The translations under genes and the position numbers were made by a program. The notes beneath the pieces were generated by a model. The model worked only from the letters and a program-made list of their open reading frames with translations, ran no database searches and was not told the origin of the DNA. A stretch of 7,037 bases of DNA from Candidatus Gallimonas intestinigallinarum (lineage in GTDB: Bacteria > Bacillota_A > Clostridia > Christensenellales > Borkfalkiaceae). Positions 1-6,138 of the stretch are shown piece by piece; position 1 is the stretch's first letter; each line of letters starts with the position of its first letter. The stretch is taken from NCBI GenBank assembly GCA_019116405.1, contig DXBS01000091.1, positions 1-7,037 on the forward strand, in the 5' to 3' direction.

Positions 1-975
1 CTTGCGGACGGCACGGTCATCCGCCAGGTCCTCGGAAAGTTCGAGGACATTCAATCCGACCCCAACGCCTTCCGGGGGCTTCCGACGGGCTTCAAGCACC
101 TGGACCGCATCACCAACGGCCTGCAAAAATCCGACCTCATCGTCATCGCGGCGCGCCCCGGCATGGGCAAGACGTCGCTCTCGATGAACATCGTGGAGAA
201 CGTCTGTCTCAACAACAGCAAGACGGCGGCGGTGTTCTCGCTGGAAATGCCGCGCAGTCAGATCGTGCAGCGTCTTTTGTGCGCGCATGCGGGTGTCAGT
301 ATGGAAAAGGCGCTCTCCGGTCAGCTCAATCAGAAGGAGTGGCGCAATCTGATGGTTGCGAGCGACAAACTGCAGCGCAGCAAGGTCTTTATCGACGACT
401 CCTCCCGCGTGACGCCCGCGGAGATCTTGTCCAAATGCCGCCGCCTCGCCGCGGCGGAGGGCGGGCTCGATCTCATCATGATCGACTATATCCAGCTCAT
501 GGGCGGCGTCGGCGGCAAGGGCGGCGGCTCGTTTGAGAACCGTCAGCAGGAGATCGCGTCCATCACGCGCGATCTCAAGATCATGGCAAAGGAACTGGAC
601 GTGCCCGTCATCGCGCTCTCGCAGCTCAGGCGTATTCAGACCAAGGAACCGCAGCTCTCCGACCTGAGGGAGTCGGGCGCAATCGAGCAGGACGCGGATA
701 TCGTCATGTTCATCAACCGCCCCGACGTCACCGCGACGGCGGAGGAGCTCGCCAAGCATACCATCGTCAAGGGCTCGGCGGAACTCATCCTCGCCAAGCA
801 CAGAAACGGCTCTCTTGGCAGAGTGCAGCTTCGGTTTCTTGGCGAACTCACCAAGTTCGTGGACGTGGATGATCAGAACATTTCGGACGAGGAGCCGCCG
901 CAGTTCGCGCCGCCGCCCGAGGACTACGGCGCCGCGTATGACGACGATGCGCCCTTTGACGGGGGCGAGGTATGA
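1..975 (+). CDS. dnaB: Replicative DNA helicase DnaB, 5'-truncated by window edge
   Basis: This is the RecA-like ATPase part of the hexameric helicase that unwinds DNA at the replication fork. The reading frame is open from base 1, so the gene starts upstream of the window; 324 residues are present against about 440-450 for a full protein. The N-terminal domain that contacts primase is missing and the linker is only partly present. Numbering from the fragment start, Walker A is ARPGMGKTS at 51-59 (Lys57, Thr58), Walker B is LIMIDYIQLM around Asp162, SQLRR is at 207-211, and the DLRESGAIEQDAD motif starts at 221. KHRNG follows near the end of the domain. The loop after SQL is shorter than the SQLSRAVEQR-type loop of many DnaB proteins. 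The last 30 residues are rich in Asp, Glu and Pro and look disordered. The stop overlaps the sua5 start (ATGA). The identification is secure. Confidence 0.97.
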   Translation, partial: LADGTVIRQVLGKFEDIQSDPNAFRGLPTGFKHLDRITNGLQKSDLIVIAARPGMGKTSLSMNIVENVCLNNSKTAAVFSLEMPRSQIVQRLLCAHAGVSMEKALSGQLNQKEWRNLMVASDKLQRSKVFIDDSSRVTPAEILSKCRRLAAAEGGLDLIMIDYIQLMGGVGGKGGGSFENRQQEIASITRDLKIMAKELDVPVIALSQLRRIQTKEPQLSDLRESGAIEQDADIVMFINRPDVTATAEELAKHTIVKGSAELILAKHRNGSLGRVQLRFLGELTKFVDVDDQNISDEEPPQFAPPPEDYGAAYDDDAPFDGGEV

Positions 976-1985
976 AGACGCAGATCTTACCTGTCTCGCC
1001 GCAGTCGCTTGCCTACGCCAAGGAGCTCATCCAAGCGGGCGAGGTCGTCGCCTTTCCCACCGAGACGGTGTACGGCCTCGGCGCCGATGCGCGCAACGAC
1101 GCGGCGGTCCAGAAAATTTTCGCGCTCAAGGGGCGCCCCGCCGACAATCCGCTCATCGCGCACGTCCATGCCGGGTTTGACATCACCGCTCTCGTGGAGA
1201 CGCCCGCCTATACGGCGCGGCTGCGGGAAAAATTCCTTCCCGGATCGCTGACCATGGTCTATCCGTCCAAGGGGAAGGTGAGCCGCTTTGTCTCCGGCGG
1301 GCTTCCCACGCTCTCCCTGCGCGTTCCGTCCTCTGCGGCGGCGCAGGCGTTTTTGCGGGCGGTGGATATCCCGATCGCCGCGCCCAGCGCCAACCGCTCC
1401 AAGCACGTCTCGCCCGTCACGGCGCAGCATGTCGCGGATGACTTTGACGGCGATATCCCGCTCATTCTCGACGGCGGTCCGTGTACGGGCGGCATCGAAA
1501 GTACGGTTTTAGACTGCACGGGCGCTGTCCCGGCCATCCTGCGCGCGGGGCTGGTGACGAGGGAGATGATCGCGGCGGAAGTGGGAGCGTGCGAGGTCTA
1601 TGTCCCGCACGAGGGGGAAAAGCCCAAGAGTCCCGGCATGGCGTACAAGCACTATGCGCCCTCCTGCCGCACCGCGTTTTTTACGGAGGGAGAGGCGGAT
1701 CAGGCGATCCGATGCTACCTTGCCGAGCAGGGCAGGGGCGGAACGCCGTACTTTCTCTGCGAACACAGCTTTTTGGCGGCACATCCCGAGTATCGCGCGC
1801 TCGATCTGGGCGGGACGCCCGAGGAGATGGCGGCGCGGCTGTATGCTCACCTTCGCACGGGCGAGCGCTGCGCGACGCTGCTGATCGGGATCGAACCTGC
1901 GCTGAGCGGCGGCGTCATGGTCGGCGTCAAGAACCGCCTGCTGCGCGCGTTCGGGCGCTCCGAGATCAGGGAAAAGGATGTCTGA
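972..1985 (+). CDS. ywlC: L-threonylcarbamoyladenylate synthase (Sua5/YwlC type)
   Basis: The enzyme makes threonylcarbamoyl-AMP from threonine, bicarbonate and ATP. This is the first step of the t6A modification at position 37 of tRNAs that read ANN codons. At 337 residues it is the long Sua5 form, with a YrdC domain plus a C-terminal Sua5 domain. The YrdC domain covers about 10-195, with FPTETVYGLG at 28-37, KGRPADNPL at about 53-61, and a SAN-x-S/SP-x-TA segment in its second half. The linker motif SPGMAYKHYAP at 220-230 closes over the active site in this family. The start ATG overlaps the dnaB stop and has GGGGG at 961-965 as a Shine-Dalgarno site, so translation is probably coupled to dnaB. 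It is followed by ywlE and rpiB, the same order as in B. subtilis. Function is certain from the motifs. Confidence 0.96.
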   Translation: MKTQILPVSPQSLAYAKELIQAGEVVAFPTETVYGLGADARNDAAVQKIFALKGRPADNPLIAHVHAGFDITALVETPAYTARLREKFLPGSLTMVYPSKGKVSRFVSGGLPTLSLRVPSSAAAQAFLRAVDIPIAAPSANRSKHVSPVTAQHVADDFDGDIPLILDGGPCTGGIESTVLDCTGAVPAILRAGLVTREMIAAEVGACEVYVPHEGEKPKSPGMAYKHYAPSCRTAFFTEGEADQAIRCYLAEQGRGGTPYFLCEHSFLAAHPEYRALDLGGTPEEMAARLYAHLRTGERCATLLIGIEPALSGGVMVGVKNRLLRAFGRSEIREKDV

Positions 1986-1995
1986 CGGGGGACGT

Positions 1996-2448
1996 ATGAA
2001 ATACAGGAAGATCATCTTCGTCTGTACGGGCAATACCTGCCGCTCGCCGATGGCGGAGGCGGTGTTCAGAGCGGAGCTGAAAAAACAAAAGATCCGTTGG
2101 TATAAGATATCGTCCGCGGGGCTGCGCGCTACCGCGGGAGCGCCGATGTCGGAAAACAGCAAGGCAGTGCTGACGGAGGCGGGCATCGCGTTTTCGCCCG
2201 ACTTTCGTGCAAGGAGGCTGACGCAGAAGATGGTGGAGGACGCCTATGCCGTCGTCTGTATGACGTGGGAGCAGATGAAGCAGTTCGGCGGGGCGACCAA
2301 CGTCACCTGCATGTATGAACTTGCGGGAAGGGACATCCCCGACCCGTACGGACAGAGCATGGAGGTCTACCGCGCCACGCTGCGCGACATCTGTGAATGC
2401 GTGCCTGCGCTCATCCGCAAGCTGGAAATCAAAAATCAGACAAAATAA
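1996..2448 (+). CDS. ywlE: Low-molecular-weight phosphatase, probable protein arginine phosphatase YwlE
   Basis: A member of the low-molecular-weight tyrosine phosphatase fold, 150 residues. The P-loop CTGNTCRS lies at residues 10-17, with nucleophile Cys10 and phosphate-binding Arg16. The general acid is in DIPDPYG, Asp116. Thr14 sits where tyrosine phosphatases of this family usually carry Ile (CxGNICRS). In B. subtilis YwlE the equivalent Thr11 gives specificity for phosphoarginine, so removal of arginine phosphorylation from proteins (the mark used with McsB/ClpCP) is the better call. This rests on one residue plus gene order. I chose ATG 1996 because the family begins a few residues before the first strand, and GGGGGA at 1987-1992 precedes it, though only 3 nt away. 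An in-frame ATG at 1978, overlapping the sua5 end, would add MSDGGR and is a real alternative. Confidence 0.9.
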   Translation: MKYRKIIFVCTGNTCRSPMAEAVFRAELKKQKIRWYKISSAGLRATAGAPMSENSKAVLTEAGIAFSPDFRARRLTQKMVEDAYAVVCMTWEQMKQFGGATNVTCMYELAGRDIPDPYGQSMEVYRATLRDICECVPALIRKLEIKNQTK

Positions 2449-2471
2449 TAAAAAAATAGGGGGAAATCAAC

Positions 2472-2924
2472 ATGAAAATTGCAATTGCATGCGATCACGG
2501 CGGACTTGCACTCAAACAGGCGATCTGCACCTGGCTCTCGGAGAGCGGCTATGAAGTCGTCAATTTCGGCACGGACAGCGGCGCTTCCTGCGACTATCCC
2601 GACTTCGGCGTGAAGGCGGCGGAGGCGGTCGCCGCGGGCGCGTGCGACTACGGCATCGTCGTCTGCACGACGGGCATCGGCATCTCCATTGCGGCAAACA
2701 AGGTCAGGGGCGTGCGCTGCGCGCTCTGCTCCGAGCCGCTCTCTGCGAAGATGACCCGCCTGCACAACAACGCCAACGTGCTTGCCATGGGCGGCGGTAT
2801 GATCGGCGTCAACATGGGGCTGGAGATCGTCAGAACCTTTCTGGAGACGCCATTCTCCGAGGAGGGCAAGCACATCCGCCGCATCGATAAGATCGGCGAG
2901 ATCGAAAAAAAGTATATGAAATAA
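2472..2924 (+). CDS. rpiB: Ribose-5-phosphate isomerase B (RpiB/LacAB family)
   Basis: This enzyme interconverts ribose 5-phosphate and ribulose 5-phosphate in the pentose phosphate pathway; some family members act on allose 6-phosphate or, as LacA/LacB, galactose 6-phosphate. The 150-residue length is normal. CDHGG at 8-12 is the phosphate/substrate site, Cys65 in VVCTTGIGISIAANKV is the proton-transfer cysteine, and His98 in RLHNNANVL is the ring-opening histidine. The usual CGTG is CTTG here, a small variation. The start is clear: AGGGGGA at 2458-2464 is 7 nt before the ATG, within an AT-rich 23-nt gap, the only gap larger than a few bases in the gene string. The stop overlaps the next start (TAATG). 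The sua5-ywlE-rpiB order supports RpiB over LacA/LacB. Confidence 0.94.
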   Translation: MKIAIACDHGGLALKQAICTWLSESGYEVVNFGTDSGASCDYPDFGVKAAEAVAAGACDYGIVVCTTGIGISIAANKVRGVRCALCSEPLSAKMTRLHNNANVLAMGGGMIGVNMGLEIVRTFLETPFSEEGKHIRRIDKIGEIEKKYMK

Positions 2925-4453
2925 TGTTAAAGGCTCTCAAGGACAAATTACTTGAATCATTCACTTCCATCCTGCCCATTGCACTCATCGTGCTTGTGCT
3001 CAGCGTGGCGTTCGTGCCGCTGGAGACGGGGACCTTCCTGCTCTTTCTCATCGGCGTCTTTCTGCTCATCGTGGGGCTGGGCGGATTCATGCTGGGCGCG
3101 GACCTTTCCATGCTCGTCATCGGTGAGAAGATCGGTGCGACCATGACCCACTCGCGCAAGATCTGGCTGATCGCGCTGCTTTCCTTTGTCATCGGCATCA
3201 TCGTCACGATCGCCGAGCCCGATCTGCAGATTCTCGCCGAACAGGTGCCCGCCGTCGCGGAAAAGACGGTGCTCGGGAACTACCTGCTCATCCTCACGGT
3301 CGCCGTGGGCGTGGGAATTTTCCTGATGATCGGCATGCTGCGCATCGTGCTGCGCATCCCGCTGCACTATCTGCTCATCGTGTTCTATGTCGTGGCGTTT
3401 GTGCTGAGCATTTTTGTCTCGCCCGATTTCTGGGCGGTGTCCTTTGACTCGGGCGGCGTGACGACCGGGCCGATGACCGTGCCGTTTATCATGTCGCTTG
3501 GCGTGGGCGTTGCGTCCATCCGCAGCGGCAAGGGCAGCAAGGACGATTCCTTCGGTCTCGTCGCGCTCTCCAGCGTCGGGCCCATCATCGCCGTGCTCAT
3601 CCTCGGAATCGTGTTCGATCTGCACGACGTGGAGTACGTCATGACGCCCCTGACGCAGGTTTCGGACACGCGCGAGGTGTTCTTCGCCTATCTGCAGGGA
3701 TTTGGCAGTTGCGCAGAGGAAGTTGCGATCGCCCTTGCGCCAATTCTTGCCTTCTTTATCCTGTTCCAGATCGTGGCGCGCGCCTTCCGTCGGCGCCAGA
3801 TCGTACGTATTCTGGTCGGGTTCGTGTACACCTTTGTCGGGCTGACGCTGTTCTTATCGGGCGCAAACGTCGGCTTTATGCCCGTCGGCAGGACGATCGG
3901 GCAGGGGCTTGCCTCCCTGTGGGGTGGCTGGCTGCTCATTCCCGTCGGCATGATCATCGGCTACTTCGTCGTCGCAGCGGAGCCCGCCGTGCACGTCCTC
4001 AACAAGCAGGTCGAGCGCATGAGCGCGGGCGCGATCAGCTCTTCCGCCATGATGAAGGGGCTGTGCATCGGCGTCTGTATCTCCCTGGGACTCGCCATGA
4101 CGCGCATCCTCACGGGCATCAATATCATGTGGATCCTCGTTCCCGGCTACGTCATCGCGCTTGTGCTGACCTTCTTCACGCCGCCGCTGTTTACGGGCAT
4201 TGCGTTCGACTCGGGCGGCGTCGCGAGCGGCGCGATGGTCTCCGCATTCGTCCTGCCGCTCGCCATCGGCGCATGCAGCGTGCTCGATCCCACGGCGATC
4301 ATGACGCAGGCGTTCGGCTGCGTCGCCTTCGTTGCGCTCACGCCGCTCATCTCCATTCAGATCCTCGGCATCCACTACAAGCGCAAGACGGGCAGGATCA
4401 GGCGCAACTTCTCCAACGTCGGGGACAGGATCCTGGAGTACGAGGTGAGCTGA
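2924..4453 (+). CDS. DUF1538 family integral membrane protein, two homologous halves (putative transporter)
   Basis: A very hydrophobic protein of 509 residues with many predicted membrane helices and no cleavable signal peptide. I recognise it as DUF1538, a family without an established substrate. It is an internal duplication. GADLSM...GEKIG at 58 matches GANVGF...GRTIG at 313. AEPDLQILAEQV at 97 matches AEPAVHVLNKQV at 352. FDSGGVTTGPM at 174 matches FDSGGVASGAM at 428. The offset is 255, 255 and 254 residues. Paired acidic motifs (AEP and FDSGG) lying between helices are what one would expect of ion- or substrate-binding re-entrant segments in a two-fold pseudosymmetric transporter; that role is inference. 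There is no clear Shine-Dalgarno, and the ATG shares one base with the rpiB stop, so translation probably depends on coupling. The PII-like gene starts 1 nt after the stop, suggesting that the two proteins work together. Confidence 0.88.
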   Translation: MLKALKDKLLESFTSILPIALIVLVLSVAFVPLETGTFLLFLIGVFLLIVGLGGFMLGADLSMLVIGEKIGATMTHSRKIWLIALLSFVIGIIVTIAEPDLQILAEQVPAVAEKTVLGNYLLILTVAVGVGIFLMIGMLRIVLRIPLHYLLIVFYVVAFVLSIFVSPDFWAVSFDSGGVTTGPMTVPFIMSLGVGVASIRSGKGSKDDSFGLVALSSVGPIIAVLILGIVFDLHDVEYVMTPLTQVSDTREVFFAYLQGFGSCAEEVAIALAPILAFFILFQIVARAFRRRQIVRILVGFVYTFVGLTLFLSGANVGFMPVGRTIGQGLASLWGGWLLIPVGMIIGYFVVAAEPAVHVLNKQVERMSAGAISSSAMMKGLCIGVCISLGLAMTRILTGINIMWILVPGYVIALVLTFFTPPLFTGIAFDSGGVASGAMVSAFVLPLAIGACSVLDPTAIMTQAFGCVAFVALTPLISIQILGIHYKRKTGRIRRNFSNVGDRILEYEVS

Positions 4454-4454
4454 C

Positions 4455-5273
4455 ATGGCGGACAAAAGACAGACAAAATCATCGGTGCGCGCGGGCGGCA
4501 TCGCCAATGTACTCGGCGGAACGCCGATCGCCAACATGCTCGGCATGCGGCAGGGCGGAAAGCTTCCCAACCGCGTCAAGCTGCTCGTGAGCATCGTCAA
4601 TAAAAACGATATCGAACGGCTCAAAGAGGTCATCGACGACTGCTCCGTGTCGCTCACGGTCGCATTTGCGGGGACGGGGACGGCACATTCGCAGGTCCTG
4701 GATTATCTCGGGATCGGCGAGACGGAAAAGACGGTGGCGTTCTCCCTCATCCCGGAGAGCGACGAGGACCTGATCATGCGCGAGATCCGCACAAAGATCT
4801 CCCTCTATCTTGTGGGCCGCGGCATCTCCTTTACCGTCCCTCTGACGGGGATCTCGGAGATCGTCGCAAACGGAATTACGGGCGCCGCGTCGGAAAAGGC
4901 GGTGGACGGGAGTAAGATCATGACAAGCGAGACGAGACAATACGACCTCATCATTGCGGCGGTCGCCGCGGGGTTTGTGGACGAGGCAATGGAGGCGGCG
5001 CGCGGCGCAGGCGCGGCGGGCGGCACCATCATCCACGCGCACGCGCTCAACAACACCAAGGCAGAGCAATTCATCGGCGTCTCTCTTTTAGAGGAGCGCG
5101 ACCTGTTGCTCATTCTCACCAAGCGGGAGGGGAAGCTGCCCATCATGCAGGCGCTCTTTGACAGCGTCGGGCTCAAGACGCAGGCGGGAGGCATCATCTT
5201 TTCGCTGCCCGTCGATAAGACGGCGGGGATCTCCGCCTCGGACGAGGTGGCGGCAGAGGAGGCGAATCAGTGA
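4455..5273 (+). CDS. Tandem PII-like nitrogen-regulatory-type protein (two PII domains)
   Basis: A soluble protein of 272 residues holding two PII/GlnB-like domains. Domain 1 spans about 39-135 and contains GTGTAHSQVLDYLGIGETEK at 73-92. Domain 2 spans about 163-262 and contains GAAGGTIIHAHALNN from about 186, then GVSLLEERDLLLIL and a GLKTQAGGIIFSLPVD end. PII proteins are usually about 110-residue single domains forming trimers that bind ATP/ADP and often gate a membrane transporter through the T-loop. Here the T-loop region is short and differs from GlnB, so it belongs to a divergent PII-like branch. Residues 1-38 form a basic Gly-rich extension with a small repeat, IANVLG at 16-21 and IANMLG at 25-30. 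GAGGTGA at 4440s (4442-4448) lies 6 nt before the ATG. Position directly after the DUF1538 gene suggests regulation of that protein. Ligand unknown. Confidence 0.85.
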   Translation: MADKRQTKSSVRAGGIANVLGGTPIANMLGMRQGGKLPNRVKLLVSIVNKNDIERLKEVIDDCSVSLTVAFAGTGTAHSQVLDYLGIGETEKTVAFSLIPESDEDLIMREIRTKISLYLVGRGISFTVPLTGISEIVANGITGAASEKAVDGSKIMTSETRQYDLIIAAVAAGFVDEAMEAARGAGAAGGTIIHAHALNNTKAEQFIGVSLLEERDLLLILTKREGKLPIMQALFDSVGLKTQAGGIIFSLPVDKTAGISASDEVAAEEANQ

Positions 5274-5953
5274 AGCGTGTGATCTGTATCGGCGGGGGAG
5301 AGATTAGGAACCGCGAGACGCTCACGATCGATGCCTATATCGCAGGCGAGGCGAAAAAGGCGGCGGGCGAGCGGCGCGCCTGCGGGCTCTTTCTTCCCAC
5401 CGCCAGCCATGACTGCATGCCCTATTATAATTCCTTTCATAAGATCTACACCGGTCTGTTCGATATCAAGACGGACGTCGCGCTCACCGTCCGACAGGAC
5501 TTTGACCGCGAGAAGATGAAGGCCAAGTTTGAACGCGCCGACTTTCTCTATGTGGGCGGCGGAGACACTGTCTTTATGATCGAGCATTGGAAAAAGTCGG
5601 GGCTTTTAGAGTATATCCGCGAAGCGTATGAGCGCGGCGTGCTCATTGCGGGGCTCTCTGCCGGGGCGATCTGCTGGTTTGAGGACATGTATTCCGATTC
5701 GGTCGTGGAGGGAGAATATCAGATGTTTCCCGGACTTGGCTGGCTGAAAGGAAAAATTTCTCCACATTACAACGAAAGAATGCTTGACTTTGACGAAATA
5801 GTGTTGTATAATAGGTTTCGCGCTTGGGGCATTGAGAACGATGCGGCGCTGGAGTTTGCAGACGGTGAGCCCGTCAGAACGATCGGCGGCGGCAAGGTAT
5901 ATGACCTTGATGCAACGAGCGGAACGCTGGAAAAGAGTGTTTTTTCGGCGTAA
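5270..5953 (+). CDS. Peptidase E-like S51 family hydrolase
   Basis: A 227-residue cytoplasmic protein of the S51 / class I glutamine-amidotransferase-like fold, the family of Salmonella dipeptidase E (Asp-X dipeptides) and cyanophycinase. The nucleophile elbow is GLSAGA with Ser130, the catalytic histidine is probably His166 in SPHYNE, and YVGGGDT around Asp99 is the conserved loop before the nucleophile. The third triad member is uncertain; Asp143 lies near the spacing seen in PepE (Ser120/Asp135/His157). It starts with GTG at 5270, which overlaps the previous stop (GTGA), and AGAGGAGG at 5255-5262 is an excellent ribosome binding site with 7-nt spacing. Substrate cannot be read from sequence, so I give no pepE symbol. 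Its link to the PII-like/DUF1538 pair may be functional or only positional. A promoter is embedded in its last third. Confidence 0.85.
   Translation: MKRVICIGGGEIRNRETLTIDAYIAGEAKKAAGERRACGLFLPTASHDCMPYYNSFHKIYTGLFDIKTDVALTVRQDFDREKMKAKFERADFLYVGGGDTVFMIEHWKKSGLLEYIREAYERGVLIAGLSAGAICWFEDMYSDSVVEGEYQMFPGLGWLKGKISPHYNERMLDFDEIVLYNRFRAWGIENDAALEFADGEPVRTIGGGKVYDLDATSGTLEKSVFSA
5784..5812 (+). promoter_or_regulatory. Sigma-A-type promoter inside the peptidase gene, probably for tRNA-Leu
   Basis: TTGACT at 5784-5789 and TATAAT at 5807-5812 are separated by exactly 17 nt, so five of six and six of six bases match the consensus. Initiation would be near 5819, about 143 nt upstream of the tRNA. The coding sequence across it uses ATA, TTG and AGG codons, which are rare elsewhere in this GC-rich window, as if the DNA were constrained by promoter function. 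No other good promoter lies between it and the tRNA. Confidence 0.75.
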
Positions 5954-5961
5954 CCAAATAA

Positions 5962-6044
5962 GCGGACGTGGCGAAATTGGCAGACGCGCAGGTTTCAGGT
6001 TCCTGTGGGAGACCATGGGGGTTCAAGTCCCTTCGTCCGCACCA
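5962..6044 (+). tRNA. tRNA-Leu (anticodon CAG), CCA encoded
   Basis: A class II tRNA of 83 nt. The acceptor arm pairs GCGGACG at 5962-5968 with CGTCCGC at 6034-6040, followed by discriminator A6041 and an encoded CCA at 6042-6044. The anticodon loop reads TTCAGGT, giving CAG with G37, closed by CAGG/CCTG plus a T-T apposition at 31:39. A variable arm with a TGG/CCA stem and GAGA loop, typical of leucine tRNAs, comes before the T-arm, which has the loop TTCAAGT and stem GGGGG/CCCTT with two G-T pairs. It reads CUG codons, which are abundant in the neighbouring genes. The gene starts 8 nt after the peptidase stop and is followed directly by a terminator. Confidence 0.96.
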
Positions 6045-6111
6045 AACAAAAAACGGAGCAGTAAGCTCCGTTTTTTTGTTTGGTATAAAGTAGACTCACG
6101 AAGGGACTTGA
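6023..6111. repeat. Inverted repeat: tRNA T-arm and its reverse-complement copy flanking the terminator
   Basis: TCAAGTCCCTTCGT at 6023-6036, in the tRNA T-loop and acceptor, recurs as its exact reverse complement ACGAAGGGACTTGA at 6098-6111. Together with the terminator palindrome (6041-6084) this forms a composite inverted repeat centred at about 6062, with unpaired spacers of 4 nt on the left and 13 nt on the right. The right copy has no acceptor complement and is not a tRNA gene. Origin is unknown; inverted duplication or a repeat associated with tRNA ends are both possible. Confidence 0.8.
6048..6077 (+). terminator. Rho-independent terminator after tRNA-Leu, palindromic on both strands
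   Basis: The hairpin CGGAGC (6054-6059), loop AGTAA, GCTCCG (6065-6070) is followed by seven T, and six A precede it. The palindrome goes on outwards: ACCAAAC at 6041-6047 pairs with GTTTGGT at 6078-6084, making about 19 pairs with one bulge. It therefore could act in both directions. The outer arm includes the tRNA discriminator and CCA end. Confidence 0.92.
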
Positions 6112-6138
6112 GGGTGGAGGCGCGAGCGTCCGACATGA

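Noticed and set aside
6084..6089. TATAAA as a -10 box for the remnant gene
   Set aside because: No -35-like sequence lies 16-18 bases upstream; that position is within the terminator hairpin.
6023..6111. Attachment site of an integrated element at the tRNA 3' end
   Set aside because: The second copy is inverted, not direct, and there is no integrase gene in the window.
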